Shown here: positions 41,275-50,186 of the stretch, piece after piece
Position numbering within the stretch: position 1 is the first letter of the stretch
Layout: each line of letters opens with the position of its first letter
Assembly (NCBI RefSeq): GCF_947648125.1
Contig: NZ_CANSMR010000039.1
Span: 1-55,128 of the forward strand
Source: an uncultured Bradyrhizobium sp.
Lineage (GTDB): Bacteria > Pseudomonadota > Alphaproteobacteria > Rhizobiales > Xanthobacteraceae
Reading direction: 5' to 3'
Length of the DNA stretch: 55,128 nucleotides
Translations under genes and position numbers: made by a program
Notes under the pieces: model-generated
Database searches by the model: none
Told to the model about the DNA's origin: nothing
The model's input: the letters and a program-made list of their open reading frames with translations, nothing else

Positions 41275-42900
41275 TCACCGGCCCCAGAATGCGGGCGTCG
41301 TCTTGAATCGGCGCCAGCTCTTGCGCAGCGTTTTCGCCACCGCGATCTGATCGCGGGCCAGCCAGCCGGCCATCGCGCCGATGCCGAGGTGAAGCGCAGG
41401 CTGGTCGTCCTGCCGGATGGCGTGGAGCAGCACGCGCGTGCTTCCGATGTCGCACACCCGCCCCAGGCTGGTCTGCAGCCCGGCGAGCCGCTTGACGTAA
41501 CGCTTCGCCGGCGCGTGGGACGCATAGAGCGGCAGGAAGAACTCCGCCGCGTAGCGCAACTTCTTGAGGTTGATTCTGAGATTGTGCTGCGCGTGGATAT
41601 CGAGCCGCCGGAAGCGCGCACCACGCTTCAATGTCTTGCGATGCAATCGTTCCAGGATTTGATCGGCGAGCACCGGCATCGGTTGCGACAGGACAGCCAG
41701 CGCTTCGCTGTCGATCTCGTTGCGCCAGCCGCGGCGTTCCACCAGATGCCCCAGCGAGAGCAGAAAGCGGCTGCATCGGGGATCCGCCAGAACGCTTTGC
41801 AAGGTCCCGTAGCTCGACTTCCGTTGCTGTTGAACCGCCTGGCGGAGGCCATCCAGATCGATATCCGGAACCGCGCTGACCAGGCGGGTGATGGTCGTCT
41901 CGGCGAAGACGTCCCAATCCCGGGCCTGGCCGAGTTGGCGCATCAGCCATTTTGCTTCGCTGTTGATCGCCAGAAATGCCGGCGCTGGAATGTCGCGCCG
42001 GAACAGCGCACAGATCGTCCGCAAGCGCCGCAACGCCACGCGCATCTGGTGCACGCCTTCGGGGTCCGTTCCCTGCTCGGCCACCGCGTGATTTCTCAAA
42101 AGATGGTGCCAGCAGGAGCCCACCAGCAGCGCGATGACGTCGTCGACCGCAAGCTCCGCGGTGATACCGGGCAACTCGGCCTTCGCCGCCGATGGCGCGA
42201 CATCGAACGCCAGCGCATAGCCGCGTTCCGCCTTGCTGCGCGTGCCGATCTGCAACGGCGCAGCGTCGAGCAGCTGGGTTCCCAGATCGAACAGGACGCC
42301 GGCATTGCCGCTCTTCAGTTCAAGCTCGATTTCCGACAGCACCTCCCGGCGCGCATCGGCCTCGATCGTCCCCTCGTCGAACGCGACTTCAACCGACGCA
42401 TCGGGCAGATCGAGCTGCCGCGCGTGCCGGCGCACTTTTGTCGCGAACACCGGCACCAGTCCATCGTTGCTCAGCGCCGCCACGGGATCGCCGATCTCGT
42501 CGGCGGGGAACCGCGCCAGATCAGGGGCGATGCCTTCGACCGCCGCCTCCCATTGGCGTCGCGTCAGAGGCTGCGCGCCATTGGGCGCAAGCTTCAGCGT
42601 CTGGATGTAGCTTTTGCCGCTGCGTCGCACGCGCAGCGACATGCCATGCTGAAACAGCAGCCGCTCCGGCGTGTCGTAGTAGACGGTTTCCAGCCGGTGA
42701 AATGCGCCGCGATTGCGCGCATGCTGCACGATACAGGCTGCCTCGCGCAGTTTTTCGAGGCTTCCTTGCGGCGCAAGCAGCTTGAGTTCGATTTCCGCCT
42801 GATCGCCATGCCTCACGGCAATGGCAGTCCCCGCATCGGTCACGACCGGCCGCCGTCCATCGAATGAAATCGCCCCCGGCATGGTGTATGAAGGTTTCAT
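41275..42900 (-). CDS. CYTH and CHAD domain protein
   Basis: A 541-residue protein. The CYTH domain (about residues 35-230) has the ExExK triphosphate-tunnel motif EIELK (Glu36, Glu38, Lys40) and later strands such as VEVAFDEGTIEA and EIELELKSG. The CHAD domain (about 250-540) is helical and rich in conserved histidines and basic residues: GVHQMRVALRRLRTICALF (about 290-308) and LRINLKKLRYAAEFFLPLY. CHAD domains bind polyphosphate, and CYTH domains cleave triphosphates. It likely acts on polyphosphate in the cytoplasm. No ppk gene is near. The start at 42900 has no clear RBS. Confidence 0.9.
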   Translation of the reverse strand: MKPSYTMPGAISFDGRRPVVTDAGTAIAVRHGDQAEIELKLLAPQGSLEKLREAACIVQHARNRGAFHRLETVYYDTPERLLFQHGMSLRVRRSGKSYIQTLKLAPNGAQPLTRRQWEAAVEGIAPDLARFPADEIGDPVAALSNDGLVPVFATKVRRHARQLDLPDASVEVAFDEGTIEADARREVLSEIELELKSGNAGVLFDLGTQLLDAAPLQIGTRSKAERGYALAFDVAPSAAKAELPGITAELAVDDVIALLVGSCWHHLLRNHAVAEQGTDPEGVHQMRVALRRLRTICALFRRDIPAPAFLAINSEAKWLMRQLGQARDWDVFAETTITRLVSAVPDIDLDGLRQAVQQQRKSSYGTLQSVLADPRCSRFLLSLGHLVERRGWRNEIDSEALAVLSQPMPVLADQILERLHRKTLKRGARFRRLDIHAQHNLRINLKKLRYAAEFFLPLYASHAPAKRYVKRLAGLQTSLGRVCDIGSTRVLLHAIRQDDQPALHLGIGAMAGWLARDQIAVAKTLRKSWRRFKTTPAFWGR

Positions 42901-43038
42901 GACAATGACAAGGCATATCGCGCCATTGCAGCCTGCATTGGCCGCAAATTCTATCTAAACTCACCCTTCTAAGTTGGATTTTGCCGCACCGCCATCCAAG
43001 CGCGAGAAGCGCGCTGAAGCGTTATGCGTAGCAGGAAT

Positions 43039-43251
43039 TCATTCCGAACGCCGCGACAACACCTGCTTCAAGAGCGGCTCGATCCGCGACAGCTCGTCGA
43101 GATGAACCGCAGATAGTTCGGCGAGATGATCGGCCTTGATCGCAACCCGCTTTCGGGCCTTGCCTTGCGATTTCGGGGGTCCTTTCAACGCTGCTATTCG
43201 ATCGCTCCCGCTTGTAATTATATCGCAATACGATATGACGCCCGCGTCCAC
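43039..43251 (-). CDS. Possible small hypothetical protein
   Basis: A minus-strand reading frame of up to 70 residues from a GTG at 43251. A shorter version from TTG at 43188 (49 residues) is preceded by GGGAGC and reads basic then helical (KARKRVAIKADHLAELSAVH, then LDELSRIEPLLKQVLSRRSE). The C-terminal half looks coherent, but there is no known domain, and the start is uncertain because a TATAAT-like box would lie inside the longer version. Weakly supported. Confidence 0.25.
   Translation of the reverse strand: MDAGVISYCDIITSGSDRIAALKGPPKSQGKARKRVAIKADHLAELSAVHLDELSRIEPLLKQVLSRRSE
43220..43236. promoter_or_regulatory. ATATCG palindrome upstream of the ClC gene
   Basis: ATATCG (43220-43225) and CGATAT (43231-43236) are perfect arms around CAATA, 38 bp before the ClC ATG. 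On the minus strand, TATAAT overlaps the left arm. Position and symmetry suggest an operator governing one or both divergent genes. The regulator is not identified. Confidence 0.4.
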
Positions 43252-43274
43252 GTCACCCGAGCCTTACGCCGCCC

Positions 43275-45083
43275 ATGAGCGTCATTTCCACCAAATCGAG
43301 CGCCTCCGCCAAAACCAACGCTAAGATCACCGACAAGGCCAGCCACCTGCTGAGCGACTTCACCACCGATCCGCGCGTCGTGGTGATCTCGGCGATCGCC
43401 GTGTTCGTCTCCGCCGCCGGCGTGCTGGCCGGTGCGGGACTTCTGCAGCTGATCAAGCTTGCGACCAACATCGCCTATTTCGGCCAGTTCAGCTTCGCCG
43501 ACCTGAAATTGCAGGACTCGCCGCTTGGGCTCTGGACCGTGCTGGTGCCGGTCGCGGGCTCGCTGATCATCGGCCTGATGGCGCGCTTCGGCAGCGAGAA
43601 GATCCGCGGCCACGGCATTCCGGAAGCCATCGAGGCGATTTTGCTCGGCCGTTCGCGACTCGATCCCAAGGTAGCGATCCTGAAGCCCTTGTCGTCGGCG
43701 GTGTCGATCGGCACCGGCGGTCCGTTCGGCGCCGAGGGCCCGATCATCATGACCGGCGGCGCGATCGGCTCGCTGATCGCGCAGATGCTCCCGGTGACGG
43801 ACAACGAGCGCAAGACCTTGCTGGTGGCCGGCGCCGCCGCCGGCATGACCACGGTGTTCGGAACACCGATCGCCGCGATCATGCTCGCGGTCGAGCTCCT
43901 GCTGTTCGAATGGACGCCGCGCAGCTTCATTCCGGTGACTGTCGCCGCCGTAGTGGCGGCGGTCGGGCGCACCTTCCTGCACATGCCCGCGCCGCTGTTT
44001 CCGTTCACGGGCAGCGTCGACATCTCCGTGCTCCAGCTCGGCGCCTGGATGCTGATCGGAATCCTCTCCGGGCTGCTGTCCGGCGTGCTCACCCAGCTGG
44101 TCTATGGTTGCGAGGACATTTTCCTCAAGCTGCCGATCCACTGGATGTGGTGGCCGCTGATCGGCGGCCTGGTCGTCGGCCTCGGCGGGCTGATCGAACC
44201 GCAGGCGCTCGGTGTCGGCTATGACAACCTGGCTTCGATGCTGAACGGCGAGGTGGTGCTGAAAGCCGCGCTGCTGCTGCTCGTGGTGAAGGCCGTGATC
44301 TGGTCGGTCGCTCTGGGATCGGGCACGTCGGGCGGCGTGCTGGCGCCGCTGCTCATCATGGGCGGCGCGATGGGGACCGCGCTGAGCGGCTACCTGCCGG
44401 CGGCGAGCCCCGGCTTCTGGGCACTTCTGGCGATGGCGGCGACGATGGGCGGCACGATGCGATCGCCTTTGACCGCGACCTTCTTCGCGGTCGAGCTCAC
44501 CGGCAACACCCATGTGCTGCTGCCGCTGATCGCGGCCTGCGGCACCGCGCATGGCGTCACGGTGCTGCTGATGCGGCGCTCGATCCTGACCGAGAAGGTC
44601 GCGCGGCGCGGCCACCATCTGGTGCGCGAGTACCGGGTCGATCCCTTCGCGCTGACACGCGTGCGCGACGTGATGACCAAGGCGGTCGAAACCGTTTCCG
44701 ACACCATGACGCTGCACGGCGCGGCAGCCTTCCTGACCAACCCGAAGACCGGTCACCCGAGCTTCCCGGTCGTCGATGCCAACCATCACGTGCTCGGGGT
44801 GATCGACCCGCCGTCCGTGCTGCGCTGGCGCCGCGCCGGCAAGCATCGCACTGCGACGCTCAACCAGCTGCTGGCGGGCAGCAAGATCACCGTCGCCTAT
44901 CCCGACGAGTATCTCGACCGGCTCGCCGACCGCCTGATGCAGGTCAACGTCTCGCATCTGCCTGTCATCTCGCGCGAGGATCAGCGCCTCGTCGGCTACA
45001 TCGGCTGGAAGGACCTGATGCGGGTGCGCGCCAGGCTGCAGGCCGAGGAAACCCAGAAGACATCCTTCTTCGGCGCGCGGTAG
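43275..45083 (+). CDS. ClC family chloride channel/transporter with CBS domains
   Basis: A 602-residue membrane protein. The ClC core (about residues 35-440) carries GHGIPE (112-117), the selectivity and gating stretch GPFGAEGPI (Glu154 is the gating glutamate), and GTSGGVLAPLL. Two CBS domains follow (RVRDVMTKAVETVSD, and LADRLMQVNVSHLPVISRED), which bind nucleotides in related proteins. With the gating glutamate kept, it could be a Cl-/H+ exchanger. Some family members move fluoride or nitrate, but the motifs favour chloride-type. It stands alone after a divergent spacer. Confidence 0.92.
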   Translation: MSVISTKSSASAKTNAKITDKASHLLSDFTTDPRVVVISAIAVFVSAAGVLAGAGLLQLIKLATNIAYFGQFSFADLKLQDSPLGLWTVLVPVAGSLIIGLMARFGSEKIRGHGIPEAIEAILLGRSRLDPKVAILKPLSSAVSIGTGGPFGAEGPIIMTGGAIGSLIAQMLPVTDNERKTLLVAGAAAGMTTVFGTPIAAIMLAVELLLFEWTPRSFIPVTVAAVVAAVGRTFLHMPAPLFPFTGSVDISVLQLGAWMLIGILSGLLSGVLTQLVYGCEDIFLKLPIHWMWWPLIGGLVVGLGGLIEPQALGVGYDNLASMLNGEVVLKAALLLLVVKAVIWSVALGSGTSGGVLAPLLIMGGAMGTALSGYLPAASPGFWALLAMAATMGGTMRSPLTATFFAVELTGNTHVLLPLIAACGTAHGVTVLLMRRSILTEKVARRGHHLVREYRVDPFALTRVRDVMTKAVETVSDTMTLHGAAAFLTNPKTGHPSFPVVDANHHVLGVIDPPSVLRWRRAGKHRTATLNQLLAGSKITVAYPDEYLDRLADRLMQVNVSHLPVISREDQRLVGYIGWKDLMRVRARLQAEETQKTSFFGAR

Positions 45084-45251
45084 GCACGCACTGGCTTCCC
45101 CGGCGGAACAAATTTTCCGCGCGGCGGCAACACTCGATCCCCGCTGGCAAATCGCTGCCAGCGCATCCCAGAGCTTCACCGGCGATGGTTGACAGCATCA
45201 AGGGCTCACCCATGATGCCAACAACCAAGAACAGCCCCGGGATGAAACGCC

Positions 45252-46970
45252 ATGACCTCGACCCCAGACCTCGTGATCCGCGGCGGCAACATCGCCGACG
45301 GCAAGGGCGGCGACCTCTATGAGGCCGATGTCGCGATCTCGGGCGGCACGATCACCGAAGTCGGCAAGGTCTCTGCAAAAGGCAAGGAAGAGATCGACGC
45401 GCGCGGCAAGCTCGTTGCGCCCGGCTTCGTCGACGTCCACACCCATTACGACGGCCAGGTGACCTGGAGCCAGGACATCACGCCGTCATCGCAGAACGGC
45501 GTCACGACCGCGATCATGGGCAATTGCGGTGTCGGCTTCGCGCCGTGCCGGCCGAGCGACCACAACAGGCTGATCCAGCTGATGGAAGGCGTCGAGGACA
45601 TTCCGGAGCCGGTGCTCTCCGCCGGCATTCCCTGGGCGTGGGAAAGCTTCCCCGACTACATGGAGTGGCTGTCGAAGCGCAGCTTCGACATGGACATCGG
45701 CGCACAACTGCCGCACGCGGCGCTGCGCGTCTATGTGATGGGCGAGCGCGGCGCGCGCCGCGATCCCGCGACGCCAGAGGACAACAAGGCGATGGCTGCG
45801 CTCGCAGGTGATGCGGTGCGATCCGGCGCGCTGGGTTTCTCGACCTCGCGTACGCTGAACCACCGCACCTCGACCGGCGACTACACGCCGACACTGAAGG
45901 CGGGCGAGGATGAATTGACGGCGATCGCCGGCGCGATGCACCGCGTCGGCCGCAGCGTGCTGCAGTTCGTGCTCGACCAGAGCACCGTGCATGAAGATTT
46001 GCCGATGATGCTGCGGGTCGCCGAGAACACGAGGTGCCCGATCTCGTTCTCGGTTGCCCAGGCCGACAAGGCGCCGCGGCGCTGGCGGCAGACCATGGAC
46101 ACCATCAATGAAGCCGCCGCCCGCGGCCTGTCGATCACGACCCAGATCGCGGCGCGCCCCGTCGGGCTGCTGCTCGGGCTCGAATTGTCGCGCAACCCGT
46201 TCCAGACCCATCCGAGCTATCGCGAAATCGCCAGGCTGCCGTTGGCCGAACGGCTGACGCATCTGCGCCGGCCCGAAGTGCGCGCCGCGATCCTGAGCGA
46301 AACCGCGACGGCGACCGACGATCCGCTGTTCTTCCGGCCGAACTACGACAAGATGTATCTGCTGGGTAATCCGCCGGACTATGAACAGCCGCCGGAAAAC
46401 GCGCTCGGCCCACAGGCGCGCCGCCAGGGCCGACAGCCGGAAGAGCTCGCCTATGACGCGATGCTGACCGACGAGGGCCGCGGCATGCTCTATGTGCCGT
46501 TCCTGAACTATGCCGACGGCAATCTCGATGCCGTGCACGAGATGCTGCGCGAGCCGAGCGCCGTGCCGGGCCTGTCCGACGGTGGCGCGCATTGCGGCAT
46601 CATCTGCGACGCCAGCTTCCCGACCTATCTGTTGACGCACTGGACGCGCGACCGCAGCCGCGGCGAGAAGCTCTCGATCCCGTTCGTGATCGCGGCGCAG
46701 TCGCGCAAGACCGCGCTGTCGGTCGGCCTCACTGATCGCGGCGTGATCGCGCCGGGCTTCAAGGCCGACGTCAACGTGATCGATTACGACCACCTGCATC
46801 TGCATCCGCCGAAGGTGCATTACGACCTGCCGGTCGGCGGCCGCCGTCTCTTGCAACAGGTCGACGGCTACGACGCCACCATCGTCTCCGGCGTGGTGAC
46901 CCAGCGCGAAGGCAAGGCCACCGGCGCGCGGCCCGGCAGGCTGGTGCGCGGCGCGCGGGGATTGAACTGA
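45252..46970 (+). CDS. N-acyl-D-amino-acid deacylase-type amidohydrolase
   Basis: A 572-residue metal-dependent amidohydrolase. Visible parts: [15 protein letters not shown] at the start, [10 protein letters not shown] (metal ligands His63 and His65), [14 protein letters not shown] with a candidate metal-ligand cysteine in GNCG, and [23 protein letters not shown] near residue 440. [12 protein letters not shown] is the C-terminal beta domain return. These match the D-aminoacylase/N-acyl-D-glutamate deacylase group, which removes acyl groups from D-amino acids. It is convergent with an ACS-type MFS. The true substrate may differ. Confidence 0.9.
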   Translation: MTSTPDLVIRGGNIADGKGGDLYEADVAISGGTITEVGKVSAKGKEEIDARGKLVAPGFVDVHTHYDGQVTWSQDITPSSQNGVTTAIMGNCGVGFAPCRPSDHNRLIQLMEGVEDIPEPVLSAGIPWAWESFPDYMEWLSKRSFDMDIGAQLPHAALRVYVMGERGARRDPATPEDNKAMAALAGDAVRSGALGFSTSRTLNHRTSTGDYTPTLKAGEDELTAIAGAMHRVGRSVLQFVLDQSTVHEDLPMMLRVAENTRCPISFSVAQADKAPRRWRQTMDTINEAAARGLSITTQIAARPVGLLLGLELSRNPFQTHPSYREIARLPLAERLTHLRRPEVRAAILSETATATDDPLFFRPNYDKMYLLGNPPDYEQPPENALGPQARRQGRQPEELAYDAMLTDEGRGMLYVPFLNYADGNLDAVHEMLREPSAVPGLSDGGAHCGIICDASFPTYLLTHWTRDRSRGEKLSIPFVIAAQSRKTALSVGLTDRGVIAPGFKADVNVIDYDHLHLHPPKVHYDLPVGGRRLLQQVDGYDATIVSGVVTQREGKATGARPGRLVRGARGLN

Positions 46971-46987
46971 GACCAGCGCAACGGCGT

Positions 46988-47154
46988 ACCCTCCCCTGGA
47001 GGGGGAGGGTCGGATCACATTGAGCGCAGCGAAATGTGAGACGGGGTGGGGTGACCTCTCAACACGGGCAGTGCCCGAATGGAGAGATCACCCCACCCCG
47101 CTGTGCATTCCGCTTCGCTACATGCTCAGCGACCCTCCCCCTCCAGGGGAGGGT
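46988..47154. repeat. CCCTCCCCTGGAGGGGGAGGG palindromic repeat
   Basis: Left arm ACCCTCCCCTGGAGGGGGAG pairs with the right arm CTCCCCCTCCAGGGGAGGGT; inner CGGGGTGGGGTGA pairs with TCACCCCACCCCG. It is related in style to the CTCCCGC repeats but distinct. It lies between the convergent deacylase and MFS genes. Confidence 0.88.
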
Positions 47155-47171
47155 CGAAGCAGCGTGCCCCC

Positions 47172-48488
47172 TTACGTCGGCGACATCGCGCCCTTGATCG
47201 TACCCGCCGGCTGCGACGTGCCGGTCAGCCGCGCGCGTTCGGTGTTGGGCCACAGCAGCAGCAATCCGAGCAGGCCGGAGCCCGCCATGATCGCGGCGTT
47301 GATGGTGAAGCCCGACATGTAGCCGGCCATCGGCGTGGCGGCGTGCTGGATCACACTGCCCATCACCGTCGGCGCCAGGATGCCCGAGATCGTGTACAGC
47401 GCGCCGTAGATCGCGATGATCGCGCCACGCTGCGACACCGGCGTGAACTCGCCGAGCATCGGCGGGCACACCACATAGATCGAGCCGCACAGGCCGGAGC
47501 CGATCACCAGCAGTGCGATCATCAGCGCGCCCGGCGGCGCATAGGGCAGCATTGCAAGAATGGCGCCGCCGACGATCAGAGGCACCGAGCCGAGCACGCC
47601 GCGCGCGCCGCGGGTGGTGAAGCCGCGCGCCAGCATCAGCTGCGAGATCCAGCCGGTCAGGATTACGATCGTCGCACCGAAGATCCAGGGCAGGATCGAG
47701 ACGAAGCCGGCCTGCTGCTGCGAGAAGCCGAGCCCTTCGATGATGAAGGACGTGAACCAGGTCAGCCCAAGCGACAGCGCCCAATAGGCGCCGAAGGTCG
47801 CGACCACGCAGCCGATGAAGGTGCGCGACGTCAGCAGCTTCCAGTAGGGAATCCGTGGTTCATCGGCAACAACGGCAGCCGTCGACACCAGCGGCCCTTC
47901 CTTGCCGAGCGCGAACCAGGCAACGGTCCAGAGCAGGCCGACGATGCCAAGCGCGCCGAAGGCGTGATGCCAGCTGTGATTGACGATGATCCAGTTCAGC
48001 GCCGGCACCGCGAGGATCACGCCAAACGCCGAACCCTGCGACAGGATCGCGGTCGGCAGCGTGCGCTTCTCGTCCGGAAACCATTTGTAGATCGCGTGCG
48101 CGGCGACCGAGAAGGCCGGTCCCTCGCCGGCGCCGAGGATGATGCGACAGATCGTGAGCGTCGTGAGGCTGACGGTGCCGATCATCGGAAATTGCGTCAG
48201 CGACCAGATCACCGCCAGGATCAGCAGCACCCAACGCGTGTCGACGCGGTTAACGATGAAGCCGACCACGATCGCCGAGATCGAGAACAGATAGAAGAAG
48301 GATGAGCCGAGATCGCCGAACTGCTCCGGGGTGAGACCCATCTCCTTCCGGATCGGCACGCCGGCAAGCCCGACCACGATCTTGTCCGCAAAGTTCACCA
48401 CCATGTACAGGAACAGAAGGAAGGTGATTTGCCAGGCGCCTTTGGGCGTCCCCTTCGACATCCCCTTGGGCGTCGGTTGCGTCGTCAT
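47172..48488 (-). CDS. MFS transporter, anion:cation symporter (ACS) type
   Basis: A 438-residue major facilitator starting MTTQPTPKG at 48488 with RBS GGGGAGCC. After a proline-rich cytoplasmic start come twelve helices, NFADKIVVGLAGVPIRKEMGLT in helix 1-2, and GAGEGPAFSVAAHAIYKWFPDEKR in helix 4-5, a clear ACS-family sign. These carriers take up organic anions such as hexuronates, phthalate or tartrate with protons. It is convergent with the amidohydrolase gene and may import its substrate. Confidence 0.88.
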   Translation of the reverse strand: MTTQPTPKGMSKGTPKGAWQITFLLFLYMVVNFADKIVVGLAGVPIRKEMGLTPEQFGDLGSSFFYLFSISAIVVGFIVNRVDTRWVLLILAVIWSLTQFPMIGTVSLTTLTICRIILGAGEGPAFSVAAHAIYKWFPDEKRTLPTAILSQGSAFGVILAVPALNWIIVNHSWHHAFGALGIVGLLWTVAWFALGKEGPLVSTAAVVADEPRIPYWKLLTSRTFIGCVVATFGAYWALSLGLTWFTSFIIEGLGFSQQQAGFVSILPWIFGATIVILTGWISQLMLARGFTTRGARGVLGSVPLIVGGAILAMLPYAPPGALMIALLVIGSGLCGSIYVVCPPMLGEFTPVSQRGAIIAIYGALYTISGILAPTVMGSVIQHAATPMAGYMSGFTINAAIMAGSGLLGLLLLWPNTERARLTGTSQPAGTIKGAMSPT

Positions 48489-48733
48489 GTCTGGCTCCCC
48501 GTCGTTTCGTTTTTTGGCTCGTAAGATCGGCCCCGCCGGGATGCTAGCCACGCCTCGCCGCGCAACGCAACACCGCATTTCCTCAGGTTCTGTGGCCGGC
48601 GCGGCACGATGGCCGGACAGGCGCGCCCGATCACGATCGCGTCGTCGCGGCCAGTGAAGCGGTGATCTGTCATGGGCTGGCTGCTATGCTCGGGCTAACG
48701 AAAAGCCGAGGTTATTGAAGGTTGGGTTATTTC

Positions 48734-49492
48734 ATGAACAGATCGATCCTTCGCGCGGCCGCCTGCGCTGCGCTTGTGTCCGCCGGGCTCCTCGCGGTGC
48801 CTAAAGTCCGCGCAGAGGACGCCGCCGCTCCCGACTATGCGGCGATTGTCGCCGCGCCCGATCGCAGCGATGCGGATCGTCAAGTCGACCAGCGCCGCCA
48901 GCCGGCCAAGATGCTCGCCTTTGCCGGCGTCAAGCCCGGCATGAACATCCTCGACATGGCGGCGAGCGCCGGCTACAGCACCGAACTCTTGGCGCGCACC
49001 GTCGCCCCGTCGGGCAAGGTCTACGCGCAGGACTCGGCGACTGTGCTCGAGCGCTTCGTAAAGGATAAATTCGATACCCGCGCCAAGGCGCCGGCGACGA
49101 AGAACGTCGTCCATGTGGTGCGCGACTATGACGACCCGATCCCGCCCGAGGTCAACAACCTCGACATGATCACCTTGTTCTTTTTCTATCACGACATCAG
49201 CTATCTGCCGGTGGACCGCGCCGCGATGAACAAGAAGATGTTCGCCGCGCTCAAACCCGGCGGCTTCCTCGTCATCGCGGACCACTCGGCCAAGGCGGGC
49301 GAAGGCACGAGCGTCGCCAAGACGCTGCACCGGATCGAGGAGAGCACCCTGAAGCAGGAGATCGAGGCGGCCGGCTTCAAGCTGGTGGCCGAGGGCGATT
49401 TCCTGCATCATGCGGAGGACCCGAAGGACATTCCCGTCTTCAAGGCACCGGTGCCGATCGACGAGTTCGTCCTGAAATACCAGAAGCCTTGA
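48734..49492 (+). CDS. Exported methyltransferase-fold protein
   Basis: A 252-residue protein from the ATG at 48734. It has a Sec signal (MNRSILRAAACAALVSAGLL, cleavage near VRA-ED). A methyltransferase fold follows: ILDMAASAGYSTELLAR in place of motif I, which is degenerate compared with xDxGxGxG. Other parts are FFFYHDISYLPVD, ALKPGGFLVIADHSAKAG and VAEGDFLHHAEDPK. Similar proteins are annotated as predicted methyltransferases. Export is puzzling because SAM is cytoplasmic. It precedes the Att-type ABC genes by 40 bp. Confidence 0.83.
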   Translation: MNRSILRAAACAALVSAGLLAVPKVRAEDAAAPDYAAIVAAPDRSDADRQVDQRRQPAKMLAFAGVKPGMNILDMAASAGYSTELLARTVAPSGKVYAQDSATVLERFVKDKFDTRAKAPATKNVVHVVRDYDDPIPPEVNNLDMITLFFFYHDISYLPVDRAAMNKKMFAALKPGGFLVIADHSAKAGEGTSVAKTLHRIEESTLKQEIEAAGFKLVAEGDFLHHAEDPKDIPVFKAPVPIDEFVLKYQKP

Positions 49493-49532
49493 GTGAGGCA
49501 CGGCCATCGCTTCATCTGACCAGACCGCCGCG

Positions 49533-50186
49533 GTGCTTCGCGTCACCGGCCTGACCAAGAGTTACCGCTCTGCCGGTGAAGACGTCGCGGTACTGCGCGG
49601 CGTCGATCTGGCCGTTGCGACCGGCGAGAGCGTGGCGCTATCAGGCGAATCCGGCAGCGGCAAGAGCACGCTGCTGCATCTGATCGCGGGGCTCGACGCC
49701 GCCGACAGCGGCGAGATCAGGCTTGCCGATATCACCGTCTCCGCCCTCAACGATGCCGGCCGCGCCGAGCTGCGCCGCGACCGGCTCGGTCTCGTGTTCC
49801 AGCAGTTCAACCTGATCCCGAGCCTGACGGTTGCGGACAATCTCGTCTTCCAGTCACGCATCGCCGGCCGCCACGATGCGGCCTGGCATGATGAACTGGT
49901 CGAGCGCCTTGGGCTCAAGCAGCTCCTGAAACGCTATCCCGAGCAATTGTCCGGCGGCCAGCAGCAGCGCGTCGCGATCGGCCGCGCGCTGGCGCCGAAG
50001 CCGCTGTTGCTGCTCGCCGACGAGCCGACCGGCAATCTCGACGAGGACACCGCCGACGAGGTGCTGCGGCTGGCGCGCGATCTGGTGGCGCGTACCGGTT
50101 GCGGCTTCCTGATGGTCACGCACAGCGCCCGGCTTGCCGCGACGCTCGACCGCCAGGTCACCCTGCATGCCGGGATCATCGCATGA
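49533..50186 (+). CDS. ABC transporter ATPase, AttE-like
   Basis: A 217-residue ATPase of the lipoprotein/antimicrobial-peptide exporter (MacB/LolD) type. Walker A GESGSGKST (residues 38-46), LSGGQQQR (139-146) and Walker B LLLADEPTG are intact. The GTG at 49533 is the most likely start, since no ATG is in frame upstream. It overlaps the permease gene by 4 bp (ATGA). It powers the AttFG-like permease. Together with the secreted AttH-like protein it forms an AttEFGH-type system. Confidence 0.92.
   Translation: MLRVTGLTKSYRSAGEDVAVLRGVDLAVATGESVALSGESGSGKSTLLHLIAGLDAADSGEIRLADITVSALNDAGRAELRRDRLGLVFQQFNLIPSLTVADNLVFQSRIAGRHDAAWHDELVERLGLKQLLKRYPEQLSGGQQQRVAIGRALAPKPLLLLADEPTGNLDEDTADEVLRLARDLVARTGCGFLMVTHSARLAATLDRQVTLHAGIIA

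Larger units (their letters stand above)
42901..43274. other. Spacer between CYTH-CHAD and ClC genes
   Basis: A 374-bp divergent spacer. It holds a candidate small minus-strand gene (43039-43251), a palindrome ATATCG/CGATAT (43220-43236) close to the ClC start and TATAAT on the minus strand at 43217-43222. Nothing else is recognised. Confidence 0.4.

Noticed and set aside
43218-45179. A 653-codon frame on the minus strand over the ClC gene
   Set aside because: Composition is His/Arg/Asp-rich with no domain; the plus-strand ClC channel explains the region.
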